Source of the DNA: Welwitschia mirabilis
Taxonomy: Eukaryota > Gnetophyta > Gnetopsida > Welwitschiales
Assembly: GCA_051453625.1 (NCBI GenBank)
Contig: JBOZIK010000001.1
Coordinates: forward strand, 1,689,449 to 1,753,448
Length of the DNA: 64,000 nucleotides
Reading direction: 5' to 3'
A program made the position numbers and the translations under genes. How positions within the stretch are numbered: position 1 is the first letter of the stretch; the number at the start of each line of letters is the position of its first letter. The notes below the pieces were generated by a model. It saw only the letters and a program-made list of their open reading frames with translations. It was not told the origin of the DNA and ran no database searches. Positions 12,180 through 31,963 of the stretch are shown here, one piece after another.

Positions 12180-15100
12180 TGAAGAATGTAAAGTCTAAAA
12201 TACTTCTAGATGAATAAATAGTATCTTTAAATTTTTCTTAGATATACAAGAAGAACATGGTTTTAGCTTAAATGAAGTCCTAGAAAAGTATAAAAGCCCA
12301 CATACAAGAGTTTTGAGCCATAAAGTTATCAATAAAGTAATGCAAAAAACTATCTTTAGTATTACAAAAAGAACATATAGTAGATACAAATCCTAAATGG
12401 ATAATTCTTTTATCAACATGTAGACCCTGATGAAAGAGATACTACAAAATGTATTGTCATTTTGGTAAGGTAGGTAACTTTTTGATGCTTTTATATCTTA
12501 GTGTCCATTGAATCTTTAAGGTATATCATACTTTATCATAATGGTTCTTAATGGATATGTCTTCCAAAATCATATGATAAGATTTATTCACTTTGTAAAG
12601 ATGTAAAGGCTTATTATTTTTTCATTGTATTGGGTTTATAGGTAAAACATAAATATCTTGAACATGAATTACATTGAAAATTTAAGAAATAATCCTTATA
12701 TTTTTTATGGGGTTTTTTTTAGTATCATATGAGCGATCATAGAGCTCCTAGAAGGTTTCCCATAAAGTTCGTTGATTATCAAATAAACACATGAAAGAGA
12801 GACCATTTTCTTGTTAACTCTATGAGCTATCAATTAAGGTATTAAATAAGTAACTGAAGTTCCGTTAATAGTAACCATCAAGGGAGTACTTCTGATAACA
12901 TAAAAAAAGGGATAATAAATTATTCCAAATAATATTTTTATAAGTCATTTCTCATGTAATCCAAACTCTTTTTAGGGTGATCAATTTTTAAATGTTATCA
13001 TCTATTTTAGACATAAATGACTTAATAGGATGGAAACCTTCCTGGCTTGCTTTATTCTTTAAATAAGAAGTTTTTAATCAATCAAATACTAAGTTATAAT
13101 ACCATCTTGTGAAGTTAAAATAATCAACTAATACTTATCATAGGGAGAAACTCTCTATAGGAACCAGTTAAAAATACCCAACCCTCCTTTTTCTTAGGTA
13201 AGTAACAAATCCTTTATGCAACTCTATGAAATCCTTTCCTATCATTATTACCTGACCACATAAAATCATGAAATAATTTCAATTTACTTAGAATAGTTAT
13301 AAGTAGTAAAAGCCTAAAAAGATATATATTAGATATATGTATTAAACAAAATACTTTTACACATTAAGCATTTCTTAGCCATTGTAACTTTTTTTAGCTT
13401 TCCATTTATCTATCTTAGAAGTTAATATATTGATAGTAAACTCAAATAACTACTTAGAGATTTCACAAAATGAAAATCTTGTTTTGAATAATTTTAATTA
13501 CAATACAATCTTTCATGATTTAGAAAGAAGAAATACATAATTTTTTAAAGGGTAAATACTGAAGGTCCTTCTCAATTAATCTTAAAAATAAAAGAGAAAA
13601 TTAAAGAGAGTAACTAATTAATTACAACTAGATAATTCTTAATCAACAAGGAGAAGTCATCTACAGAGTTAACATTGACAAGATGCTTTAGATTTTTAGT
13701 AATCAAAATACCATGAATAATAAGTTTCTACTTATCATTCAAGCATGATATAAAAAAATTATTACAATGATAAAAAGGTAGGAACCCAAGGGACATCTCT
13801 ATCTTATAGATATTTTAATAGAAAAGGTAAAACTAATACCTCTTGTAGTGCTAAAACAAGCATTTACATCCTTGTACAAATAATCAACCATATGAATGAT
13901 AACCTTCTTAAATCCTAGATTTTTCATGCAAGCTAAGATACAATTTCATGTGATTCTATAATAAGCTTTTACATAACCAAGTTAAGAAAGATAATAGATT
14001 GATTAATATCCCTTTCTCATAATAAACCTTCCCAAATAGATACAACATTATTAAGAATATATCCACCTTTAACAAAATTGTCTCCTCAATACAAATAATA
14101 TTAGGTATGATAGTTTTTAACTTGTTAGTTAACTTCTTAGCTAAATATTTAGTAAAACTTTGTAAGAAACATTAAATTAAGCAATTAATCTTCAATTAAA
14201 AATAGAATGCAATTTACTTAGTTTTAATAAAAGTGAATGACATAACAATTAAGTTTTGGACCTAAGCTACCTTTAGGTAAGACTTCCTAAAATACCTTAA
14301 AGTGATCTTTTCCAATAATATCCTGATGCTTTTTTATAAAATTATATAGAAAAAACATTCATTCCTGGGGTTATCATTAGACGTTTTAAAATAAGTTGAT
14401 TTTAATGCATCTTTCATAATATCATTCTTCTAAATTTCATGATAGACTTTGAAAATTTTTTAGGAAATGAAGTTAGTGTTTTAATCAAAGAGATACCGAT
14501 GAAAACCATCTAACTTGAAGACCATAGTAAAATGCCTTACAAAACAATCAGAATGTCTTAAGGATTAAAATCTAAACTAACATTAAACTAAAGTTTAATT
14601 TGTCTTTGTGAGAAGAACTAAAACATCTATTAAGGAACTTAAAAATTTTTTTTAGAACTAGTGTCTTAAATGATAAAATTCCAAGCCAAGGTATTCTCTT
14701 CTTAATATAAACACTTTTACCCAAATAGAATTATATTAAAATACTTTTTATTTTTTCAAAATTAATAACATATGTTGTTGAATGTTTGAATACTTCTCTT
14801 GATTTAGTCTTCTTTTGTTTACCAACATGTCTAGAGTAATTTTAGATATTCCATATAGCATGGATTTACCATGCAATCCATCTAGTATTACCACTTATAT
14901 AAGGCTTTGCATTACATGAAATATGTAAAATATTATTCACTAATTCATAATTATATGCATTTCCATGCAATTTAAAGAGAGAAAAATGGTTTTGCTTAAT
15001 CATATGTCTAAAATCAGTCTACAAACAAGTGTTATAATGATATTACTATAAAAAATTATTATACAATATAATAGAAGCATTATAGAAAGAGATAAAAGAA

Positions 15101-15685
15101 AAATAAAACTTATCTAGTATTAAAAAATATGACCATGACTTAATCACAAATTTGAGTAAGTATTAAAAAGTTCTTTCTAAAAGAAAGCAATAAGACTAAA
15201 CAACGAAGATTTTTTTTTTCTTGAGAAAAAATTTCTTTTAAGGAATCCATATAAAAAGAGGATACTTTCATCTTATTAAACGAATTCTCTGTCATATTAG
15301 AATCTCCACCTAAATTCCAAGAACACATGTAAACTCTAAACATAAGGTGACTCTTTCAAAAGCTTTGTTTGAAGTATAAATAAAGCTAATTTCAAAAACT
15401 CCATAAGGGGAAGGAAGAAGTATACAGTTGCAACTATTCTAAAAATCATGGCCATTTTAGATTAATTTATAGTAACAACATGAATAATGAATGATGCAAG
15501 AACCTCCTTTTCTAGTACAATGCTTTGTGGTAAACAATCACTTCACAACAAAAGTTGTTTCTTCTTTAAAGTATTTAAGTTGTGGTAATATACAATCAAA
15601 GATAGTAGACATTATTGAATAAAATTACCAAATACTTTTCTCCAAAGGCTATAAGCCCTTGCACATTCCAAGAATATATAATCAT
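12180..15685 (-). pseudogene. LINE (L1-type) ORF2 relic: endonuclease and reverse transcriptase
   Basis: The frame starts at 15685 with MIIYSWNVQGL, the usual start of the APE-type endonuclease of plant LINEs. The endonuclease core GGDSNMTENSFNKM (about 15310-15270) follows. The reverse transcriptase then shows a run around 14400-14230, NVSYKVLTKYLAKKL near 14150, GFKKVIIHMVDYLYKD near 13900, the catalytic VDDFSLL near 13665-13650 (family: ADD), and WSGNN-RKGFHRVA near 13260-13200. The C-terminal zinc motif CSFCNTKDSFLHYFID lies near 12350-12310. Many stops and frameshifts make it inactive. The protein would nick DNA and copy its own RNA at the nick. It matches the LINE at 44830-46930 in the C-terminal zinc motif, so the two are probably the same family. 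The 3' end is not precise. Confidence 0.85.
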
Positions 15686-16650
15686 GAGCACACAAGGGGA
15701 AGTCATGCCAATGAGAGCATCATTTGAAATAAGAGTGTGTGCAATTTAGGGAACTAAAGACTTCCTAAATAAAGAAGTAATAGTTTATTTCCTTTTTTAA
15801 GTTGAATTAGATTAGATACTTTCATTTTTGGTGTTGTACCCATTTTACGGCTAGATGAAATGCTTTAACTAAAAATCAATCCTAAAGTAAAAGGAATTTG
15901 AACTTTATTCTTATGAAGTTCATCAATAATCTTGTACCATTGCAAGAGGGGACAATGGTTAAAACAAATGACCACCTCTAAAGCAATAGTTGTGGGAATT
16001 CAAAAGATTAACGTGGACAACATGTTGCTAATAGTTAATAAGGCTAGCTCTACAGAAAAAAAATTTCTTTATTTTAAACAAATATATATTGATGAAATAC
16101 TTTGTTCTAGTTTCAAGTGATAAAGAAAAGTTTTAAATATTAATAACTAGTCTAAGGAGTTTAACAATATTAGGTTGAATTTCTTAAATATAAGAGGCAA
16201 ATTTGACAACTCTTTGAAACTAAGGACACGATAGTGTTACAAAACCTTTGGCATTAAAATTTGATTTTCATTGTTGAAACTAGTACATAAGGAAATAACT
16301 CTTTCTAACATAAACCTTGCCAAAGGACTTAACTAAGTAAAACAATTCTAAGAAAAATATTTTGCATGTGAGGCTATGATGTCATAAAGTAATAAAACCA
16401 AATTAATTTATTTCAAGAAAGACATCAATCTTGAGAGAGAGCTCAAGGTTTGTAAGAAAATATATTTTGAGGAAAGATTAGTAGCATCTACATTCATCAA
16501 TCTTTATACAATTTGACTCCCTTGAGACAAGGACACTCACATTTTACATGTTTGCCTCTATAGAAGAACCTCTTTGATTTGTATCACCAAATTTTATGTT
16601 TACACTAACTAAATATAAAATCAATTTTTAATCTAATCCCTCTTCAATTT
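15686..16650 (-). pseudogene. LINE ORF1 relic, upstream part
   Basis: Upstream of the ORF2 start, the minus strand contains a degenerate zinc-knuckle-like stretch (HNYCFRGGHLF, then a shifted frame reading HCPLLQWYKIIDELH) near 16005-15920. Plant L1 ORF1 proteins end in such a C-x2-C-x4-H-x4-C nucleic-acid-binding knuckle, followed closely by ORF2, which fits the position. The part above 16050 shows no clear motif, and the 5' end is a guess. Confidence 0.45.
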
Positions 16651-16859
16651 ATATTTATCTAATTTTTTAAAAAACATGTGTAAAACCCATACTTTTCCAC
16701 AACCCACAATTTTGCATCACCCAAATCTTCCTTATTGGCGAGATAATTATAGAATTGCTTTTTAATTTCTTTCATTATTTTAATTTTATTTAATATTTCT
16801 TTTTTTAAAAAATGAAATATAGGATAAAACTCAGACTTTTCCACAACCAACAATACTAT

Positions 16860-24089
<7,230 letters not shown>

Positions 24090-24309
24090 TTGGAAAAACT
24101 TACGAGAGTCGTTTTGGCCATGACATTCTTTTTATGCTTCTGTTCCTGATGTAAAAGAAGTTAGACACACAAGTTTCTTTGAAATTCGTTGAACATAACT
24201 TAGTATCAAGGTATTATTATTTTCTCCCTAGAATTGGTATGTATTGGGAGACAAGATTTTGGGAGGGTACTACTTCTTTTTGATTTTAAATGAGTCATGC
24301 CAATAGGAA
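24090..24309 (+). other. 3' UTR and downstream flank of the Rab gene
   Basis: The sequence after the stop codon stays less AT-biased for about 200 bp, which fits a 3' UTR. No canonical AATAAA signal is seen in this stretch, so the cleavage site is not placed. Confidence 0.4.
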
Positions 24310-25225
24310 GATGCATTGCATGTTAAATCTTCATTTACATGATTGACAAGAAATATTTTTTACTTACATTCAAGCTAATCATGTCTATTATCTATCTTTG
24401 TTGAATCTGATACCCTTGTGCTTGTTCCTTGAAGCTCAATGATATAAGAACCTGTAAATGTTAAAACAAGATTAGGTTATGGATCTTTTATTTACACAAT
24501 TCTACACATTTTGTGGGTGTGCCATTCTTTGAAAGAACTTTGCCCAAAACGTTACAAATGTTTCAGTGGTTATGCCTAAATATTAAGTTGTTTGAATGAC
24601 CATAAGCACATCTAAACATCATATGCAATTCAGAANNNNNNNNNNNNNNNNNNNNNNNNNNNNNNNNNNNNNNNNNNNNNNNNNNNNNNNNNNNNNNNNN
24701 NNNNNNNNNNNNNNNNNNNNNNNNNNNNNNNNNNNNNNNNNNNNNNNNNNNNNNNNNNNNNNNNNNNNNNNNNNNNNNNNNNNNNNNNNNNNNNNNNNNN
24801 NNNNNNNNNNNNNNNNNNNNNNNNNNNNNNNNNNNNNNNNNNNNNNNNNNNNNNNNNNNNNNNNNNNNNNNNNNNNNNNNNNNNNNNNNCATTGCATGTT
24901 GAATCTTCATTTACATGATTGGCAAGAAATATTTTATCATAAATACCATTTACTTGTATTCAAGTTAATCATGCCTATTTTGTGTCTTTGTTGAATCTGA
25001 TACCTTTGTGCTTGTTCCTTGAGGCTCAATGATACGAGAACCTGCAAATGCTGAAACAAGATTAGGTTGTGGATCTTTTTTATTTACACAATTCTACACA
25101 TTTTGTGGGTATGTCATTCTTTGAAAGAACTTTACCCAAAACGTCACAATTGTTTGTGGTTATGCTTAAATATCAACTTGTTTGCATGACCCTAAGCACA
25201 TCTGAATATCATACACAATTTGAAA
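24310..25225. repeat. Diverged ~325-bp direct duplication around a 254-N gap
   Basis: About 24310-24635 and 24890-25225 are alignable along their length but differ at roughly one site in ten, mostly by transitions, plus a small insertion in the second copy (about 24935). This divergence is greater than around the 100-N gaps, so it may be a true older tandem duplication, in contrast to those. No coding potential is seen. Confidence 0.8.
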
Positions 25226-26056
25226 GTGTTTAATAGATAAAACCAAAACCAAAACTTATTTTGGATGGCATTGGAAAAATTAAAAATATGATATCATTTG
25301 GACATAAAGAGATAAATTATTTTTGCAGTTCCAAAAATGTTCCGAGGTTATGCATAGGATTGAAACATAATTATATTTTGAAGCTCTCCATCACATGATT
25401 GATTTTCTTTTCTTAATTTTTTATGTGGTACCTAATGGCTAGTTAAGCTGAATTGTTTGCAATCTATCTGAAAATTACAAAATGTTGATGTTTGTTTAAT
25501 AAAATAGAGAAATATGTGACTTGACAGAAGAAAAGTGTTTTAACACCATATGAGAGATACCTGTTAGCAGTGGAAAACATCTTTTATAATCATCCTATAT
25601 TATCCAGTATTGAGAAACATTGACATATTTCTCCAGAGAGCCTTTGGTTGCAGTAAGAGAAATGACACGTGTATTTGAATTGTTAGATCTAATTTTGCAG
25701 GTTATGTGGATGAATGAATGCTTAAATGAGTTAGATGTTGGCCTATCTCCTCTTTAAATATATTTGGAATGTGAAAACACAAACCATATTGATAAAACTA
25801 AATTTGATAAGTGTCATAACTCAAGATGTGTCCCTAGTATTATCAGGACTTCAGGATGTAGTTTTCTTAGTTGTCAGAAATCTATGCATAGTTTTCAGTA
25901 TGGTATTTTAAGCATACTTCCACCATGTCACACATNNNNNNNNNNNNNNNNNNNNNNNNNNNNNNNNNNNNNNNNNNNNNNNNNNNNNNNNNNNNNNNNN
26001 NNNNNNNNNNNNNNNNNNNNNNNNNNNNNNNNNNNNNNNNNNNNNNNNNNNNNNNN
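25226..26056. other. No gene seen; 121-N gap
   Basis: There is no supportable coding sequence. A short open stretch at 25764-25935 runs into the gap at 25936-26056 and has no recognisable motif. Confidence 0.4.
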
Positions 26057-27180
26057 CAAAAAATTAGCAACTCATGGGCAAATGATGGCATGTTGATTTC
26101 CCAATCCTTTAGACATGGTGGACTAGCTGAACTTGTCCAGGGTAGTTTCTCTTCCTGTCACAGTGAACCATTCAAGTCAAATATAACCAATTTAGAATTA
26201 AATCCTAACAAAATCTCTTCCCATGTTACAAATTTCTTTAGCAACATTTCTGACACTTATCTGGATGATTATGTGTATGGTTTCACTGCCCAGTCCACTG
26301 CCTTCTAATGACTTAGACTATTTGGAATTTGTTCTCCAACACTACCTGCAGTATGATTAGTTCAGACTTAAACATATCAAATACTCTTCCTATATTATGA
26401 AGTATCTTAAGCAACATTTTGGACACTTATCTGGATGATTATGTAGATGACATCATTCTCTACCCACTGCTGCTTCTAATTGCGTACACTTTTNNNNNNN
26501 NNNNNNNNNNNNNNNNNNNNNNNNNNNNNNNNNNNNNNNNNNNNNNNNNNNNNNNNNNNNNNNNNNNNNNNNNNNNNNNNNNNNNNNNNNNNNNNNNNNN
26601 NNNNNNNNNNNNNNNNNNNNNNNNNNNNNNNNNNNNNNNNNNNNNNNNNNNNNNNNNNNNNNNNNNNNNNNNNNNNNNNNNNNNNNNNNNNNNNNNNNNN
26701 NNNNNNNNNNNNNNNNNNNNNNNNNNNNNNNNNNNNNNNNNNNNNNNNNNNNNNNNNNNNNNNNNNNNNNNNNNNNNNNNNNNNNNNNNNNNNNNNNNNN
26801 NNNNNNNNNNNNNNNNNNNNNNNNNNNNNNNNNNNNNNNNNNNNNNNNNNNNNNNNNNNNNNNNNNNNNNNNNNNNNNNNNNNNNNNNNNNNNNNNNNNN
26901 NNNNNNNNNNNNNNNNNNNNNNNNNNNNNNNNNNNNNNNNNNNNNNNNNNNNNNNNNNNNNNNNNNNNNNNNNNNNNNTTTTCGAGTTTGTTCTACAATA
27001 CTACCTGTAGTATGATTTTCATCTATGCAGAAATGGATCTTCAGTGTCGGCATAGATAAACTGCTTGGTTCCATTATTTCTGATTTCGGCATTGCCAGGA
27101 CCTGGAAATCTGCCAAATATTCCCAGCCACCAACCATGCGGTTACATCACTCTTTACAATTGGGTACAACAGTAAACCCA
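26057..27180 (+). pseudogene. Possible LRR receptor-kinase relic
   Basis: Two fragments on the + strand are compatible with a leucine-rich-repeat receptor kinase. Around 26183-26245 a frame reads NLELNPNKISSHVTNFFSNIS, resembling the LxLxxNxIS pattern of a leucine-rich repeat. Around 27069-27105 a frame reads IISDFGIARTW, matching the DFG activation-loop start of protein kinases. Their order fits LRR ectodomain then kinase, but the distance is short and includes a 485-N gap. No HRD motif, transmembrane segment or continuous frame is visible, and stops intervene. If real, it is a degraded fragment. A chance match for each short motif is possible. Confidence 0.3.
26240..27019. repeat. ~120-bp tandem repeat interrupted by a 485-N gap
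   Basis: A block with GACACTTATCTGGATGATTA at about 26250 is repeated at about 26421. The block ending in ACTACCTGCAGTATGATT (about 26341) is matched by ACTACCTGTAGTATGATT after the gap (about 27000). The second unit would be complete if the gap 26494-26978 had almost no length. Confidence 0.65.
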
Positions 27181-28680
27181 GCAATTGATTTGGACTGAAA
27201 CATAGTTACCATCCCATGGGTAGGACACTTTGATCCCCTTTCAGGATTCCAACTTTGAGATGTTATTTCCAGTCATTTCTTGCCATTCTAAGAACTGATC
27301 ATCACTGGTCATTTGCTTGGAGAATGCTGGTGAATTCATATTTGAAAACTTTCCCTACTTTCTCCCCATTTTTATTTGAGAGTGATAATAGAGGTCTTTG
27401 TCCATTTTTCCGTTTTGCTTTCCGTTGTAGATTTCCCATGGATGACATGTTCAACGTATTCACAGGTTCATTTCTCCATCTTTCACTTTGAAAGAAACTT
27501 TTCGTTTTTTTTGTCTGAGATAAGCTTATGTTAATTCTATGCAAGAGAAATTTCATCTACATGAATTTATTAAGACCATAATTTGCATAACCAGTAATTG
27601 CTTCATTAAATTGACCCATGATTTCATTTTGATGCTCATTATGCTTCTGTTGGAACCGTAAAATTTTCTTTTATCTAACCAACAATCTACCTCAAGACTA
27701 GTGATTAAAAGGAGATGACTAGTAGCCCCAGGGGTAACTAGTAGTCTTGACTAATCAACTCAACTTTTTTTGTGTTAGACGAACTCTTATCTGCAACTTA
27801 ATATGCAGTAGGTGAACCTTTTCTCTTCGTGCCAACTTTTGCCGACTTTGTACCAAAAGTCTTTGCAAAAGTCTTTAAACTTGAAATTATTTTTTATTTA
27901 TTATGGAATACAAATTTAATCAATATGGTATTTCTTATTTTATATCACAAATTAACTTATGAACATCATGAATTTATAGTATGCTATCATATTAACTAAT
28001 TCATTGACTCATTTATTGCAAATTATTTATGTGTCATGGTTTTCAAGACAATTGTCAACCTTATTAAATAAAAGATCATGATATCTTCTAAGGTGAAAAA
28101 TGAATATTAGTTCTCTAGGTTGGCATGAGCTTCCATTCAAGAAATAAATTTATACATGATTCTTTTAATTCAAGTCTATATATTTGTTTATATAAATAAA
28201 AAGACAAACCTCATTGAAGTTGCATTGTGATAAGAGAAACCTTAGGTCTAGTTTGTAGATGCAAATTACATTTATGTTGATCTTGTTCAAAAATTAACTT
28301 TTTATGTTATTCTTATAGCTCTATTAACATAATTCCATTTCTTACATAGGAAACTAATATTGTACTCTCATTTATATGTTTTAGGGGAATATCAAATCTA
28401 ATTATAGTTTTTTAGAGAAGGTACTTTTTTATTTGTCTTATATTTCTATTACCATTCTTTTAAAAAAATGACCACAAAAAGACATTTCACGTTCTTCAAT
28501 CATATTTTTCTAATCTTAAATATATTTTAATGATGTTATAGTTGTTAAAGATATCACATTTAAAAAATGTTGTTTTCTAATTTATTTTATTATTGACTTT
28601 TTTTCTACCAAGCATTCTCTCACTTGTGACATGACTTCCATGTTTCATATTACTAATTTTTTATTTTACCAAACACTGCT
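27181..28680. other. No gene seen; imperfect hairpin
   Basis: No coding signal is supported. An imperfect inverted repeat at about 27698-27756 has arms AAGACTAGTGATT and AACTAGTAGTCTT, with the inner self-complementary core CCCCAGGGG. No terminator or element end is claimed from it. Confidence 0.4.
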
Positions 28681-28686
28681 CAAGAC

Positions 28687-28989
28687 TTGATAAAATTGGG
28701 AGGTAAAACCATCCACATATTATATCATAAAGATGTTTCTTATTATGTTTTGAAGGTTAGTCTAAAGATAGTAAGGTTATATGGAGTGGCTTTTAATAAT
28801 GGTACTAACATCAGTAGTAAGCAACTATTGAAAGTTTATATTTATGCTACATATGCATATTTTGTCCTTCCTCCAAATCAACATGAAATTTTGTGTCTTG
28901 GTAAGTTAACAAACCTTATACTTTTTGTTAGCCTATGCTACATCATTTTAAAGGTAGGTATCCTCTTACAATCTTTAAGATACATGTAA
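28687..28989 (+). CDS. Open frame of unknown origin, about 100 codons
   Basis: An uninterrupted frame begins before 28687 and ends at 28989, within sequence where stops are frequent. The peptide includes GKTIHILYHKDV, RLYGVAFNNGTNISSKQL and FVLPPNQHEILCLG, with a mixed composition that does not look like random AT-rich translation. There is no obvious ATG near its start and no recognised domain. It could be an exon or a transposon fragment of a family I do not recognise. The C-terminal third becomes hydrophobic (LILFVSLCYIIL), which may already be non-coding. Confidence 0.2.
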   Translation: MIKLGGKTIHILYHKDVSYYVLKVSLKIVRLYGVAFNNGTNISSKQLLKVYIYATYAYFVLPPNQHEILCLGKLTNLILFVSLCYIILKVGILLQSLRYM

Positions 28990-30847
28990 GCATTTGTATA
29001 CTCGTTTTTTTAATTTATTTTTTAATTGTGTACTTAAACATCAAGTTTCATATATTTAGCTTAACACTTTAAACTTACAAGTGGACCCTTGATAATTAAT
29101 ATTCTTATTTTATAGGTTTACTTGCGCAAATACTTCCATAATGAACCCAACAAATCTCTCTTGGAATTACTTTATTTGCTATTGTAATAGCTCTATTCTA
29201 CTTATGCATCCTTAATCTCTTCTATTTTTCTAGAAGAGTTTATTTGAATGCTATCCTTTATATCTATTCATGTCCAAGAATGCAACATAGTTGTTCTAGT
29301 AGTAGCTTTTATGTCTTTAGGGTTTCCCATTGCTTTTCATCTATATTATCTTCTTTAACCACTACTGTAATAGTTTCTTTATAGTACCATAATAAAAGTC
29401 TACCAACGAATTCATTCTTGAGGATATGCTNNNNNNNNNNNNNNNNNNNNNNNNNNNNNNNNNNNNNNNNNNNNNNNNNNNNNNNNNNNNNNNNNNNNNN
29501 NNNNNNNNNNNNNNNNNNNNNNNNNNNNNNNNNNNNNNNNNNNNNNNNNNNNNNNNNNNNNNNNNNNNNNNNNNNNNNNNNNNNNNNNNNNNNNNNNNNN
29601 NNNNNNNNNNNNNNNNNNNNNNNNNNNNNNNNNNNNNNNNNNNNNNNNNNNNNNNNNNNNNNNNNNNNNNNNNNNNNNNNNNNNNNNNNNNNNNNNNNNN
29701 NNNNNNNNNNNNNNNNNNNNNNNNNNNNNNNNNNNNNNNNNNNNNNNNNNNNNNNNNNNNNNNNNNNNNNNNNNNNNNNNNNNNNNNNNNNNNNNNNNNN
29801 NNNNNNNNNNNNNNNNNNNNNNNNNNNNNNNNNNNNNNNNNNNNNNNNNNNNNNNNNNNNNNNNNNNNNNNNNNNNNNNNNNNNNNNNNNNNNNNNNNNN
29901 NNNNNNNNNNNCTTCATTCTTGAGGATATGCTTGTCTTATATATGTATACATATATATATTTGCTCAATTTTTAAGATTTCAATTTCTCTAGCTCTGTTT
30001 CCATTTTGCCTTACATCGTATTCATTGAGCTATTTTAGCAAAGCTTGATACCTTTGACTTTGTTTAGTAACTTTATTTGTATTTTTTAAAGGTCTCAAGT
30101 TTTGCTTTTTATAAACCTCTATAAAGCCTTAGTTCATCAAGTTGGTTGCTCATCATTCAATGTTTTATGTAATAAAAATCTTCTTTACATTTATTATTTT
30201 CATATGTGTAAACAAACCAATGTTCTAATGCATGATATCATGAGAGATTAATTTAAGCATTTGGTTGAATGGCATAAACCCACTAATGTTGTTTCCCTAT
30301 AGTAATTCCTTTAATTATTTTTTATCTTGAGAATTCTAGTTAAAAATAAAAAGTACTACAATTATTCCTTTGTGTGTATCTTGTATTTCTCTAGTTTACT
30401 TGTATTTAATGTATCTAAAGTACATTGTGCTTCATGCTAATAGACTAAACAATAACTTACGAAACCATAAATACAATTTTATTGCCTTAGGTTTGACATT
30501 GCACTCTGTTGATATGTTTCTATAGATCTTTTACAAGGCACTTTTAAGCATTCAATATTTAATCTATTGTGCAAAATGTGTTAGTTATTTACGTTTCTCT
30601 TTAAGTGCCTCGGGTCTTCCCAGAGCTATGGAGTTCAATCCTTTGCATACAAAGATCTAATAAGCACGTCAAATTCAAATGGTCCTTTAAGGCAACTCAC
30701 CTTTCTTCATTTCCTATAATATGTCACATAAGTGCCTAAGAATAGTTATACTATCTAGTCCTAACCCTTTTGTTTCTCATGTAGACAACAAAGGTTTTGG
30801 ATTTGTAAACAACAAACCAAAGGTATAAGAGGGCTCAAAAACTAATT
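28990..30847. other. No gene seen; 481-N gap with 20-bp flanking repeat
   Basis: AT-rich sequence without supportable genes. The gap 29431-29911 is bordered by an identical 20-bp sequence (29411-29430 and 29913-29932). Confidence 0.5.
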
Positions 30848-31700
30848 TTGCATGCAATGGTAGAGGTAAGAGATAAGAGACTCTTTTTTGATTTCACAAT
30901 TCAAATGTTTGAATTAACTAATGATGATTTTTATGTGCATTTGCCATTGGGTACTTTACTGGTAAATCCTCATCATCCTTTTAGCTTAATAAATAGATGT
31001 CACTTTTATGGAAACCTCATGGTATTCGTTGCTCTCTTGTACAAATCATGAAGCATGGATTCTACACCTTCTAATTCAAGAGTTCATAAAAGCATAATAA
31101 AGCTTTATTACTACAACCTATTTGGCCTATCAATGAAACCTTTTTGGCATTCAATTAGTGGATCAAGGACTTTATTCATAAATCCTTTGATAACACCTTA
31201 CCTAGTTGGATTGAGTTCAAAGGATTGCCTTTCTTCATGAACTATCACCTTAATAAACTTGTAAGTACTGTAGGCAAAGTCTAATGTTCAAATAAGATAT
31301 GTGATTTTAGGACCCATAAAACACATAGAGTTTGTGACAACCTAGACATTACATAAGCACTACTATATGTGATAGATATCAAACGGATAAATGAGTTGAT
31401 GCATGTCCAACCCAGTACATACTTGGCCTTACTCAATCATTGCCACTGCCACCATAAGAAAGGTCATTTTAGGTTTAAATTCCCAAAATTACAGGCTAAA
31501 GAAGTGTGCTTAGCTGCTATGGCTTAACAATCTTCTCCTACATTGGCAAATCCATAGACATTCATGAATGCTAACACCCTTAAGATTCTAAAGGAAAGGC
31601 ACATCAGACACCAAGCCCTAGAATGAAAGTGAATGCCTTACTAATGATACTAGTAACTTTGTTAAAATAAATGGTAGATGAAAAAAATTAATGTATTAAC
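30848..31700 (+). pseudogene. LINE ORF1 relic
   Basis: In plant L1 elements ORF1 encodes a nucleic-acid-binding protein with an N-terminal DUF4283 domain and a C-terminal zinc knuckle. Here a frame with DFTIQMFELTNDDFYV (about 30889) and later PSWIEFKGLPFF followed by LNKLVSTVGKV (about 31198-31272) matches the WVEFPGLP...LxSxIGK pattern of that domain. A further THRVCDNLDIT follows (about 31320). HCHCHHKKGHFRFKFP (about 31438-31485) is a decayed zinc knuckle. Frameshifts and stops are present. ORF2 of the same element begins about 260 bp downstream. Confidence 0.65.
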
Positions 31701-31963
31701 TTCATAACTTGGGATCCTTCAACTAGTGGTAATTGTGCTAAGGAGGGTCAAGGATCCTTCGAAAATACCATGTTTAGCAGAGCGAGTACCTATGGCATTG
31801 CCAAATCTTGGTCTGAAGTCATAAAGAAAGATGCCTTCTTTAGAATAGCAATGAAGAAAAATGTTTAATCTTGCCCAAAGCCAATAGTAAACCATGCATA
31901 AATAAGTAATAGTTTATCATGCTTGTAGACCTTAGATAACAGAGAAACTATACACATGCACTC

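Noticed and set aside
27698-27756. Hairpin as a transcription terminator or MITE
   Set aside because: Arms are short and imperfect, no target-site duplication is visible, and hairpin terminators do not apply to this kind of genome.
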